Source: Ulota crispa (taxonomy: Eukaryota > Streptophyta > Bryopsida > Orthotrichales > Orthotrichaceae). Taken from it: a stretch of 64,000 nucleotides of DNA. The translations under genes were made by a program, and so were the position numbers. Location: NCBI GenBank assembly GCA_963920765.1, contig OY987243.1:26221419-26285418 (forward strand), in the 5' to 3' direction. The notes under the pieces were generated by a model. That model did not search any database. It was not told the DNA's origin and was given only the letters and a program-made list of their open reading frames with translations. Shown here one piece after another: positions 46,819-58,381 of the stretch (the stretch's first letter is position 1; every line of letters starts with the position of its first letter).

Positions 46819-48877
46819 GCATTCACAAATTGTGCACAAATATGGTACTTTTTGCATGGAATTTGGGTGTCTAAATGGCAACATAAAAACTAGAGATTTT
46901 GCAAACATTTGGTAGGTGGTATATTGATTCTAGAATGTGTGTGTCATTAGCATAATGATTATAAATACAGTTAATCCCTCATGGAAATTTTTTTTGGAGC
47001 TTTATAATAGGATAGTGGGAGTATATTTTTTGCTTTTTGAATTAAATGAACCCTATTTTTTAACTCACTTAGTTTCTAAAACATGGGCTAGTGATCTCCC
47101 CAAGCCTTCTAATCTAAGTTTTTATGTCTTAGGAAGGTTATTGCCACAAGGAAAAATCATAAAGATTCATGAATGATGCTTTTAAGATGATACACAACAA
47201 AGAAAATGTACAATAGGAAATGTTGCATAGACGGCAATAACTGAAGTTCTTTCAAATAGAGTTTGTTAGGAATTTAAGGGAACATGAATAAAAAACCCAT
47301 AGACCAAAATCTCTTAGATTGCTTTTTATAATATTTAAATCTTACAAATGCAATATGATTTGTATCAAAGTCATTATATATATTTCAACACAAGTATAGG
47401 CTCTATCTTCCAAACATGATTGTCTCAAATGTAAGAAGGTCACTTTTCACATCACAAAGATTTGTACATAGGGAATATCGATAGGTTTATAATTGGTTTT
47501 GTAATTGTAGAGTTCTTTTTGGTACAGTGGTAGGTATGTGCCAAATCCCTATCGCATGAATAGGAAAAAATGTAAAAATCAACATAGTAATTACAATAGT
47601 TTTGTATACATTACAAATCCTATTATATCCACATCATTCCATCTTTAAAACATTGAACCATCAAAAATAATTAATGAGACTTTTGTGACATAGTCTTTGA
47701 GCTTGTATAGTATAATGCTTTAAGGTTTTAAAATAAAAGTTTGAGAAAAATTTATGGGAAATAGAATTTGATTATTTATCTACAGAAATTATGCAACAAT
47801 ATTTATCAATGTGGTTCCAAGGAACCTTCTGGAATTTAAAGGATTGCGTTTTTAAATATATAAAAACGTGTATAAAATGCAACAACTAAAGTTAACATGT
47901 TCCTATGTTTTTAGATGTTTTGAACACAATGATATACTTCTGGATATACTTTTGGATAAGCACGTTCAAAGAATTACTACAAATCAATCATTCTTACTTA
48001 CAAGAAAAAGACTTAAATCATTAACGTGCATAGGAAGCATCTTAAGAAAGGTAAAAGGTGCAAATTCAAAACCAATTTTATTCAAAGAATTTAATAGATG
48101 AAGGTCAGCTTTACAATATTCAATTGTAATAACCTTATGTAATTTTTTGATATCAACATATGCTTATACTTGCAAATACTCACCATAATCCAAGCCATGC
48201 ATCATAGGACCATATTTATGAGTGTAATAAAATTTGCATGGTTGAATTCTATTGATAAGGTGCCAAAATGAATTTGGTTTACTAAAGCACATTAAGGTAT
48301 GGTGTCTTTTCTAAGCTCCAAAAGACTATTTCCTACATGATAGAACATACAAAATATTAATATACAAATCAGATTTATTACATTCACTCATTGCTTTTAT
48401 TTAAGATACATCTTTCCAAACAAAACATTATGAAATGCTAATTTATTACTACAATTGCTTTCTATTAATACTATTTATACCACCATTACATATTATTATC
48501 AGTAAAGATTCAAAACCACATGTGCAAAATGTTTTATGTTATTCTGCTACGATCAAGCATTAGCATATCAATATAAATACACCATGTTAATTTTGTTATG
48601 ATAAAGATCTAATAATTTTAGCCTCAATCATAGAAATTTGCAATGAACTTTAAGCATAGTTTCAATAAATTCTTTAGAGTTAAAATTGGTTTGAATTGAC
48701 TTGATAAGGTGATTGAAGATGATGAAGAACTTATGATTACCTCTAACTTTGAGTATAAACTTAAAAACATATTGTCATGTTTAATCTTTTATTTGATGTA
48801 CCTAATTTGAATAGTTGTAGAAGTTATAAATATAAATACGGTTTTTAAAATTTATATGGTTTTCATATATGAATCTC
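46819..48877. other. Gene-poor AT-rich stretch
   Basis: Short open frames such as 46937-47176 and 47868-48101 have no recognisable domain. A segment near 46830-46940 (TGCACAAATATGGTACTTTTTGC) repeats 46477-46605. Confidence 0.45.
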
Positions 48878-48881
48878 TTAA

Positions 48882-49599
48882 CCCCTAAAGGACTACTTGT
48901 ATTTGCGGGAGATAAATGAGATTTCTGGCATGTACTTATGGCTTAACTACTTTGTGTAATTTTTTGAAACTTTTATGGAAGATGGGGAATTTAAAGATCT
49001 CTACGGGCATCTAATTTGTACCCCATTCCAACATTTATTGAAGAAGTTAAAAATGAATTTATGATAACTTTAGTTTGGTGGGTAGCCCAAAACTTTTTTA
49101 AAATTTGCATTTTTTAAAATAAAAATTTGAGGTTAGTTTTTAATACTTACATATATATATAGGAAGCTTCAAATCATTCAAATCTAATTGATGAGATGAA
49201 AGTTATGAGAAGTTTTAGTTTGCATGTAGGCGGAGTTTTGAGTTTTTTCACACCTATTAGCAAACTACAACTTCTCATAACTTTCATCTCATCAATTCAA
49301 TTTGAATGATTCAAAGCTTCCCAAATATACATGTCTATAGAACTAACTTCAAAATTTTATTTAAAAAAAATAAAATTTTTAAAGAATTTTTTGGATTGCC
49401 TGCCAAACTAAAATTCTCATAAATTCATTTTTAACTTCTTTAATAAATGTTGGAATGGGGTACAAATTAGATGCCCGTAGAGATCTTTGAGTTCCCCATC
49501 TTCCATAAAAGTTTCAAAAAATTACACAAAGTAGTTTAGCCATAAGTACATGCCCAAAATCTCATTTGTCCCCTGTACGGACAAGTGGTCCTTCAGGGG
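48882..49599. mobile_element. TTAA-flanked palindromic element, class A (718 bp)
   Basis: TTAA lies at 48878-48881 and 49600-49603. Ends are CCCCTAAAGGACTACTTGT and ACAAGTGGTCCTTCAGGGG. It is a foldback along its length, and matches 24685-25401 throughout (717 bp). Confidence 0.85.
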
Positions 49600-49720
49600 T
49601 TAAAAGGCTTCACCATCATAAGAAATTCAAAAATAAAAATAAATAGAGAACTTGCTTATTTAATGTCAGTTTGTTGGTTCAAAACAATCTAATAGTAGGT
49701 CATGAGGTCATGATTATTCA

Positions 49721-50037
49721 AGGGAATATTTGATGGGTACTTCTAAAATTTGCAACGTACTTGTACATATGCCCTTGAATTTTCAGAAATTGCACAAATA
49801 CCCTTCTCTATAGTTATCAAAAGTGCATGTCACCTACTTTTGGGCAAGACTTGTGCTCTAATTTGTGATTCGCCGTAAGTCATGCCCAAAAGCAGGTGGT
49901 CATTACTTTTGATAATCATAGATAAGTATATTTTCGTGATTTCTGACAAAATGTCAAGTGTAAATGTGCAATTTCTGAAAAATTAGGGGCTTGTGTACAA
50001 ATAACGCAAATTTCAAAGATATCCATCAAATTTCCCT
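49721..50037. mobile_element. MITE, GATGGATACCCC family
   Basis: Ends are AGGGAATATTTGATGGGTAC and GATATCCATCAAATTTCCCT. Subterminal ATTGCACAAATACCC and GTGCAATTTCTGAAAAAT are complementary in the same way as at 3730-4222. TATTCA occurs on both flanks, slightly offset. Confidence 0.65.
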
Positions 50038-50322
50038 ATATTCAAATGATAGTGTTTTGTATAGATAGAATCATGTTTTTTGAAACTGAATTCAAATCAA
50101 TGTTACTAGTAACCTTTATGTGTTACAAGTCCTAATTTTAATTTCATGTATAATACATCGTACCATTGAAAGCATCATAGCATGAGGTTGATCATTAAGC
50201 TGGTATATACACCACAATCATTAGACTGTCATGTTAATAGAAGGTAACATGAATTTTCAACAACTTTTTGAATAAACTACAATTTTAAATATCGCATTTG
50301 GAGTTAAGGGGTTACAAATAGA

Positions 50323-50448
50323 TAAACTCATTTTTTTAATGGTCAAGGTTTTTGAGTTATGCATTAAACTCATTTTTTCAATGGTCAAGGCTTTTGAGTT
50401 ATGCATTAAACTCATTTTTTCAATGGTCAAGGCTTTTGAGTTATGCAT
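50323..50448. repeat. Three tandem 42-bp units
   Basis: Units at 50323-50364, 50365-50406 and 50407-50448 (TAAACTCATTTTTTCAATGG...GAGTTATGCAT). The last two are identical; the first differs at two or three bases. The length is a multiple of three, so frames stay open on both strands by chance. Confidence 0.9.
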
Positions 50449-51265
50449 TAAAACTCTCAAACATTCAGGAAGTTTATTCTTTGAACATCTTTAAGAGATA
50501 TGTGCAGAAGTTGCTATGTATTGGATTACAAAAACATGAAAACATGCTTGGAAAATGACAAATTTAAAGCTTCTTGATTTTTGGTCACTTTTAAAACTTT
50601 CATATGTGTTACATACATGAATACAATTTGTGCAAAGGTAAACCCAATCTTGTAACTTTAAGTTGATTTACCAAAATAAAATCAAAACTTCAAGCAGAAG
50701 TTTTTTTTTTTTTTTTTTTTTTTTTTCATACAAGATTTATATACTTAAAACCCGGATTCTACTTTTTGAAGTGTTTTAATGGTTGTGAATTTACTAAATT
50801 GAATACACCTAAAAAAATGTTATGGAGGTCGGTGCAATTTTGAATTTTCCTCAAAAATCCTAAAATCTCATACTAAGCTTACATACCGGTACACTGCTAC
50901 CTTCTAATTTCATTATGCCACGTGCATCACACCCATTATGGTGGTATAGGTTGTGTTGTTAACACCTTAAAAGGCTCACCATATAATATTATTGGAGAGG
51001 GTAATGGAGGTATAATGTCTTTACCTTGCACATATGTAAATATGATGACAAGCTAGAATCTATTTTTAGCCTTGAATGCCAATATTGTTAAAAGTGCACA
51101 TGCCTTTGGGCATTATTTAGAGATATTATAAGAGTATGCAAAATATTTCACATGAAAAGGACATTCTATAATTTAGTATGTATGATTCCTTAACAAATAC
51201 AGTATGCTAAATTTGAAAAAATAAATAATCATTGATCATTTAAAGTTTTGTTGACAATCAATCCT
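50449..51265. other. Intergenic stretch with a long T run
   Basis: No gene seen. A run of about 26 T lies at 50701-50726, which could be the tail of a minus-strand retroposon, but no SINE-like body was recognised next to it. Confidence 0.4.
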
Positions 51266-51269
51266 TTAA

Positions 51270-51915
51270 CCCCTCGCTGCCCATAGACGATCCAGAGTAT
51301 CTTAGAACATGTTTTTGGATGAACAAAATGTCAACATTTTGATAAGTTGTATTAATTTATTTTAAAATTGCAGCCGTGCAAATTCAAACTAGATTTGTTA
51401 AGGATCATATAGGAAAAGAAAACAACAATATCACTTATGAATTGAAAAATTATAAAATTTGATCAAGAGGGTGTTAAAATTGTGATAGTGATTTGAAGTC
51501 TTTCAATTCTATTTTCACATCTCAAATTTAAAATTGAGGATATAAAAAAAAAAAAAGTATGTAAAGTACAACATGTATAACCTTAATCAATTTACGGTTT
51601 CTTAAAATCTACTCTACAACTTTTTAAATTAAGTTTCTAATGTGATTGTTTCTCCAAGTTCTAGTGTACTTGAGGCTCATTTCCAAGAGCTCTCAACACT
51701 AGAAAGTGAAGATTTGCAATGGACACCCTTGCACAAAATCTTGAATAGACAAATCATAGTCATTCATTTTCAAAATCAAAATTTTGATACTAAAACAAGA
51801 TTTCAATCAAAATAATTTAAAAAAATAACCACTAAAATTATTCTTCAAGAAAAGTAAAAAAATTCCAAATTAAAATGCAAGATGGACAGTTTTGGTCCCC
51901 TTGGGCGGTGAGGGG
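51270..51915 (-). mobile_element. TTAA-flanked element, class C (646 bp)
   Basis: TTAA lies at 51266-51269 and 51916-51919. Ends are CCCCTCGCTGCCCATAG and CCTTGGGCGGTGAGGGG. The interior follows 23135-23776 (GCCGTGCAAATTCAAACTAG, CAACAATATCACTTATGAAT) with more divergence. Confidence 0.75.
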
Positions 51916-52514
51916 TTAAAACAAACATAACTAACAAATCCATGCACTAGTAGTATAATATGAGCTTGACCCCTAAACATCCCATGGACATAATAGATAC
52001 ATTGTTGTATCATTGACATTTGCTACCAACAAGAAGTTTTAATTTGGGATTTTAAATATCTCACTAGAATTGCCTTAATCTATATTTCAACTTTGTTTTT
52101 GATCTCAAATGTAGTAAAATTATGTATCTATTCCAAATACAAGAAAAATACCTTGTAATGTATTGGCCACAATGAAACTTTTAATTGTTTAGGAATGAAA
52201 GCAAGAAGATGTCATCTTATATATACCAAATACTTTCAAAAAATTGAAATGTACTATGTGTTCATACTAGCATTATAACTTAATATATCCAAATTCAGAA
52301 TTTATCAAAATCTCAGAATGATGCCAAATACTTTGCATGAACAATATATATAGATAAAATGAAAGTACCGCCCCCATAAAATTGAATCTTTTTTACATTG
52401 GACAATAATTAATTATTGATATAACAAAGTCACAATGTTCCTCCCAAGCTCATACTTTTGATTATGCGGAAATGGAAGTGGAAATCAAGCTTGTGGCTGG
52501 CTTCTGTATTTTGA

Positions 52515-52670
52515 CACTACACTTGCAAAAACACATGTCCTAAACAACTAATTCACAATAATTGTGAGTGTTGGCAATGACTGTAATCAAGTCATTCAAT
52601 AATTGTTGTGAACATTTGCAGTCATTTTGAATTGAATTGGTTGTCCCATGATATGTTTTTTCTACTCGTG
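52515..52670. mobile_element. Diverged CACTA-like MITE
   Basis: CACTACACTTGC and CTACTCGTG bracket a foldback with ATGTCCTAAACAACT and TTGCAGTCATTTTGA, matching the family at 7404-7536. Confidence 0.45.
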
Positions 52671-53454
52671 CTAGTTTCTCTTTTCTTTTGCCTCTAAATT
52701 CACAAATACAAAAACAAAGTTCAATCATAATTCATAATCTCTTATTGTCTAAACCCTTTAATTTCACTTTCAGGGAAATATATGTGGTGTTTAGTATGTG
52801 CTTCACGTCTTTCGTTTTGGCCTTTCGTTTTATTTTTCATAAAAAGAAAAGGTGAGGTGTTCCCTCATGTGCCTCATTACCCCCTCTTCTTAACATCTAC
52901 AGTGTACTTGGATTGCTCCACACTAATTTCTTGATACTTACATTGTATAACTACTTATTGATGTTACAATAATTTCATCAATGATTACTACAATAAACAA
53001 ACTACAAATGGCCTAGCAACAACAACGCTCCAAAAAGATAAACTAACCACATATGTGTTGTAAACCATGTGAAAATCCTAGTATTTATAAATTTGCATGC
53101 ACTTCCAAGTGATAAAACGGTGAGTCATGAGATAATTTCCATGGTAAGGCAACCTAATTGTTTAAGCAACCTAAATGCACTATTTAATGTAGTTTCATTA
53201 TTATCAAAAAAACAAGTGTTAGGGGCTCTAGCATATGCTTCACCCCTCTTCCCTATACCCTCCAATTTCATTTTCATAAATAATTGTAAAGGGGTTTAGC
53301 ATATACTACATCCTTTCTTAATTTTGTGTTTTATACATTATTCTTGTGACCTCTATATTTATAAAAGAAAATGTGAGGGGAATGTGTTTTATCCTTTTGT
53401 CAAATTGGATAATAACGGCCATCAACAAAAATGAAATACATAAATGTCATATGT
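52671..53454. other. Intergenic stretch
   Basis: No gene or repeat boundary recognised. Confidence 0.45.
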
Positions 53455-53458
53455 TTAA

Positions 53459-54407
53459 CCCCTAAAGGCCCAACTATCCCCTCAAGGGACAAATGGATTT
53501 TGGGCATGTACCTATAGCTAAACTAGTTTGTGTGATTTTTTGAAACTTTTAGTGAAGGTAAGGAGTTCCAAGACCTAAGCAAGCATCTATTTTTTTCTTC
53601 ATTCCCACATTTATTGAAGAAGTTGTACATGAATTTCTGAAAAACAATTGAGGGTGGGCAATCTAGGCAACCTTTTTTTTTTTTTTTTTTAAATTGCATT
53701 TTTTGAAATAAAAATCTGAAATTGGTTCTTTACATTTAAATGTATTTGGGAAGCTTTGAATCATTCAATTTTGATTGATGAGTGAGAAGTTTTTGTTTGT
53801 GGGTAGGTATGGGACTCCCGAACCTCCATTCCTTTTGCCCCTTGTAAAATTTGGTGCTTTACTTCTTTGAGCCATTTGAGTATTTGTTTTTTGAATAAAT
53901 TTTATCCCAAGTTGTAGTAAACTAAAAATCCTTGTTTTCACTGTTTGGATTAATGCAATTTGAATTTTTGAGTTTTACATAAAGCCTCCAATTTGCCTAG
54001 TGTATATGCAAATTTCATGACCTTCCGGCATTGCATGATTTTACAAAGTATGTTTTACACCTCCAATTCATTTGAAAATTCTCCGTACATACCTAACTTG
54101 GTCTTCTACATGAAAAAAATAAACCTCAACTTTGCATAGAACATTTTTTTTTTGTATAGGAGCGGTCAAGGCTTTTGAAATTTTTGGGCAGCAAGGAAAA
54201 AAACTTTTTTTTTTCATTTCAGATGTCAATATCTCACTTCTCTACTTCTAGAATGAGCTTGTTTCTTTTCCCACATGTACCTCCCATAGTATAGAGCAAG
54301 ATCCTATAGTTGGATTTCCGAAAAAAAATCCTACTTTTTTACTCATTCCCTCAAAAGTGGCAATTTTTAGTAACTTTTGTAGAAAAAAGGGCTTGGGCCT
54401 TTAAGGG
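53459..54407 (-). mobile_element. TTAA-flanked element, class B (949 bp)
   Basis: TTAA lies at 53455-53458 and 54408-54411. Ends are CCCCTAAAGGCCCAACTATC and GCTTGGGCCTTTAAGGG. It is the reverse orientation of 18359-19253, sharing GACCTTCCGGCATTGCATGA-like and TTCCTTTTGCCCCTTG phrases. Confidence 0.8.
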
Positions 54408-54411
54408 TTAA

Positions 54412-54894
54412 TATGATTGTTACATCTTTGTTGGTTTATGCTATCTTGCACTATATGAACAAGATTAAGAGTTGAAGAACAAAATAAAGTTGCAAGTACT
54501 TCTATGTCAAGCTATATTTTTAAATTAGTGATGTTTTGCCCATGATCCACACCTACTTTAATATTGTAAAATTAGCCATATATAATAAGCGTGGTAGAAC
54601 AGTAAAAAAAGGGTGGTACGTATCTCAATTCCCCTCAAAAAATCATTTATATGGAATGAAATTTCAGTTTAGGTTATATATAGTGCATGACACTTATAAG
54701 CAACTAAATTACTACACAAGGAAACAATAAGGCACAACATATGCACTCATTAAGTCAAAAGTAATTCCACTAGTAAGAAGAATGAAACTTGAGGCTTCAT
54801 CATGGTGGTCTTGGATTTTTTGATAGCTTTTGTTGGAGCAATAGATGGGCCGCTCAAATTCAAGAGGTGTTGGCTAGAAGTGTCATGCACTATA
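54412..54894. other. Intergenic stretch
   Basis: No gene recognised. Confidence 0.45.
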
Positions 54895-54898
54895 TTAA

Positions 54899-55303
54899 CC
54901 CATTAAAGACTAGTCGACCAATTCCTGATCATTTTGACTATTTTCAATTTGTAAAGAGAGCATGTCAAGGAATTTGATGACGTGGCAAAGGGGACAAGTC
55001 TAGGGAATTGGAAAATGAACAATTTAGGACAATAACCATGCCAATCTAAGGTGGCATGTGGCTAGAGGGTTGAAAAAACTAAAAAAAGTACCAGCTGAAA
55101 ATACACCAATAAATGCAAAAAGATGACCATAACAACTAAAGAGTAAGCATAATTCATGATGCATAACACTGAACGCTGCAAGATATTTCCATTTGTATAG
55201 TCAGATTTGTGATAAACATATGTATTCAATAACCCTAAAGTGTCTCCCAAAAGGAAATACAAACGATTGCCCACCCCGAGAATCGACCACGGTCGTTAAA
55301 GGG
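54899..55303 (-). mobile_element. TTAA-flanked element, class D (405 bp)
   Basis: TTAA lies at 54895-54898 and 55304-55307. Ends are CCCATTAAAGACTAG and GGTCGTTAAAGGG. It matches the reverse complement of 6895-7278 over its length. Confidence 0.75.
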
Positions 55304-55307
55304 TTAA

Positions 55308-55992
55308 ACAACAAAGTAAACACCCCGTGCTCAAACTAGAAAAATCTATTCATATGGATTTCAATATATGACATTCAAACGGGTTTTTTTTCCTGCATCG
55401 CCATACTGTTTCTTCAGAAAGATCAGATTGAATGAAGCAAAAAGTTTACATGACCATTTTAAGTTTTAAACACCTGTGGAGATGTTTGTTGCCAAACGGC
55501 TGTGATATACCGGTAAGCGTTTACTTCAGAGAGTGATCATTACCAATAAAAACAAAAATGTGAACACCTGAAACCCCCTACGGTAGAACTCCTGTAAGCT
55601 AATATCTTGTAAGCTAATATGCTTTGTAAATTAATGTATAACACAAATCTCAATGTCAGATCATACGTCAATCATAAATCAAAACAATTAATTCAATAGT
55701 AGTAATATTCCTTGGTAGTATCCTGACACTAACCTTAAAGTAATCAACTAATAACTTACTTAGACTAATATAGTTCTTGGGGTCCCAACCATATCAATTT
55801 AGAGTAGTTCTACTATAATGGGAAGTCCAAGTTGCCAACCATTGCAAGAAAACTATTAAATTTGGTACAAAGCCAATTTTAAGACAATTATAATACCATT
55901 GTAGAAAACCTATATTGGGCACCCTCTGAATTAGCATGAAAAGTGGTTCTTACTTTGTAAAAGTTGTTGAAGAAGTAAGCTTCACAGCAAGG
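55308..55992. other. Intergenic stretch
   Basis: No gene or repeat recognised. Confidence 0.45.
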
Positions 55993-56247
55993 AATGCTAA
56001 ATCATGAGCAGGGATACATGAGCCATGAGCCATGAGCCTAGATTTTTTGTCAAAATATTAAATTTCACTTATAAATATGTGCATCTGGCCTTATAATTGT
56101 GCATTATATATGTTCATCTCTTGAAAAATTTGTTGTTTTTAAAGTTTTCCCATTGATTTTGAGCTCAAAATTGGTTCCCGCTCACAAAATCTTGGCTCAC
56201 CGCTCATGTGCTCACTATTTTATGCTCACAAAATAGCCTCATCTAAC
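55993..56247 (-). repeat. Dispersed repeat with inverted GAGCCATGAG ends
   Basis: The interior and ends match 41490-41755 in the opposite orientation (GATTTTGAGCTCAAAAT, CTAGATTTTTTGTC). Not assigned to a transposon class. Confidence 0.5.
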
Positions 56248-56269
56248 AAAAGCTGATGTATAAGTACTA

Positions 56270-56412
56270 AGGTAGACATACCCATCCTTGACCCTTTCCC
56301 AATTCCGACCCCTATATACCTAGGGTACTCATTTCAAAAAACAAAATGAACACTTTGGGTACACAAGGGTCTAAATTGGAAAAAGGTCAGGAATGGGTAT
56401 GTATGTCTACCT
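56270..56412. mobile_element. Pogo-type MITE (143 bp) with TA duplication
   Basis: AGGTAGACATACCCATCC and GGGTATGTATGTCTACCT are inverted with small differences; TA lies at 56268-56269 and 56413-56414. The outer bases AGGTAG and the CCCA spacing resemble the pogo element ends at 37270 and 41444. Confidence 0.7.
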
Positions 56413-56451
56413 TACTATTCTTACAAAAAGGAACAAAAACTCAAACAATTA

Positions 56452-56599
56452 TACTACAAGAAAAACTGTCTAAATTGATACCTCCAAATTGACTAAATGT
56501 GTCCAAAATAACAAAAATCCTTAGTGACAAAAAAAAAATCCAAATCAAACATATCCAAATTGACAAAAATTGTCCAAATTCACACCGTTCCCTTGTTAG
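56452..56599. mobile_element. CACTA-like MITE, related to the one at 235-387
   Basis: Starts TACTACAAGAAAAACTGTC and ends CCCTTGTTAG. The interior shares AAATTGACTAAATGTGTCCA and AAATAACAAAAA with 235-387. Ends are decayed. Confidence 0.5.
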
Positions 56600-57200
56600 C
56601 ATGGCATCCAATATGCCAACTTCGTTGCAACATTGCACACTATTAACATGTCTCTACAACAGCGTAAGCTCTAATGCCGTTGAACTAAAAAAGTCTACAC
56701 CTGCTCTACAACTGTACACAAATACTGACTCATCAAACAGATCCCATTATATAGGGTGACTGCGGCCCTACAGATGAGAAAGACGCAGAGAAATACACTG
56801 GCTGGTGGTAATGGTGAAACGAATATCTGACCTCTGATTAGGCCAAGTTGGTTTCACAAGGTTTGAAATAGTCCTAGAGACCTGAATTACAACTCTGGAG
56901 AAAGTCCTACGCTTCTATCAATAATAAATTGTTGCATTAAAGCAGGTGGAGTGCTTGTGCTCACTCCAGGATCTCCGTTACTACTCACAATTCGAAGTCC
57001 AGTAGAAAGGGGTTCATTCAAAGGTGGGGGGAGAAAACTCACGGGAGATTTAGATGGTTTTTCCATTGTCTGCAGCCTGTGAAATAGTGATCTCCATGTC
57101 CAGGGCAGATGCGGGATTTTTCTGCGCATTTGTCATCATTTGAGCGGCAATCAAAGCTGAAAGCAAGATGCATGGTTCCTGCACCAATAGAAAGCTCATC
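56600..57200. other. Intergenic stretch
   Basis: No gene recognised. It has slightly higher GC than its surroundings. Confidence 0.4.
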
Positions 57201-57202
57201 TT

Positions 57203-57334
57203 TTCCTGTTGTTTTGGTCGTGTTGATCAAGCTACTTTTCTGTTGATGTTCAATAAAAATTAACAAAAAGATTTATGTTCAACATCAACAAAAAAAATCC
57301 TGATCAACGCGACCAAAACAACAAAAAATTTGAA
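57203..57334. repeat. Inverted repeat, arms of about 55 bp
   Basis: TGTTGTTTTGGTCGTGTTGATCA... is complementary to ...TGATCAACGCGACCAAAACAACA; inner parts CTGTTGATGTT and AACATCAACA continue the pairing. A MITE is possible, but no target duplication was seen. Confidence 0.55.
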
Positions 57335-58381
57335 TTTTCTAACCATGCATGGTCAGATATGAATATGTCTGACTAAGAAATGACTCCCCTGACGAGGTGC
57401 TACGGACAGGCATGGCCAAGTAGCCGAGTGGATGTAACTGCAAATGAGGGGGGTGTATACTTTGAAGAGGACAATGAACGTAACGTGCCTTGACTACTAG
57501 AACCTTGAACCACCCCCTTGATGAGAGATATCACCGAGGAGTAGATTCTCTGTTGAGTCAACCACTATCCCTTCCTATGCTCCAAGAAGCATAGTTGTCA
57601 CATTGGGCAGCCCGTCTGCTTGCCTGCCCAAAGTGCCCAATTGAGGTCATCTGATGAAGTCAACTCATGGTTGATTTAAAAAAATCTTACAAAATGATAA
57701 AAAGAACTTATTTTGTACATGCTAGTGACACTCATTGTTGCAAACATGAAGTCACAACATGGATTCAAAGCCATATCACATAGTAAAAATGAAAAATGAT
57801 ATTTCTTCCATTTTTAGGTCAAAAACCCTAAAAATGCTCTAAAGACAAGTCTATCCGTCTGTGTGTGTTTTAGGGCAATCCGCTTGTGCTGTCCAACAGT
57901 CTAAAGTTGCCCAAACAACCCTGCCTGGAGGAATCTTGCGGTGGAAGCTCCCATGACTGGCATTGGTTTTGAAGTCACCTGATGGCCCCGGTGGTCGCCC
58001 CACGTGAAGATCAGAAAGAACAAGGCTCGGATCTGGAACATTCCTGCTTCAAGAAGTCCAACTAAATCGCCTGTTGAAGGTCCCCAACGTGGTGAATCCT
58101 GACTTGGTGCTCTTAATTGATATCCCATATAGCAAAGGGACTTCGAAACAATGGGTGGCTTGCATGTTGACGCTCCTCACTAGATCTGCAGAAATGGATT
58201 TCACAATTAACTTGATCATGTATATAAAAATACATTAGAGAAAAAGCAATCAGAAGTCACCAAGGACAGTAACGGTTACCTGTGATTAACTTGCTCAGAT
58301 ATTTCACACTGATTGGATCCCTTGCTTTATACTGTAGCAACATTACTTTTCGATATTGATATACCGGCCTGTTCCACCAAC
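57335..58381. other. 3' flank of the nucleotidyltransferase gene
   Basis: Presumed 3' UTR and spacer. An open minus-strand stretch at about 58190-57901 could be an extra 3' exon: a donor GTAAC within the last annotated exon and an acceptor (TGCAG) near 58190 would join in phase. No family match supports it. Confidence 0.35.

Noticed and set aside
50701..50726. Poly-T run as the tail of a SINE or LINE
   Set aside because: No pol III boxes, reverse-transcriptase fragment or target duplication beside it.
57405..57480. GGCCAAGTAGCCGAGTGGAT resembles a tRNA-Ser D-arm
   Set aside because: No matching acceptor stem, anticodon stem or T-loop follows at the right distance.
57603..57914. TTGGGCAGC and its partial complement GTTGCCCAA as MITE ends
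   Set aside because: Only 7-8 bases match and there is no target duplication.
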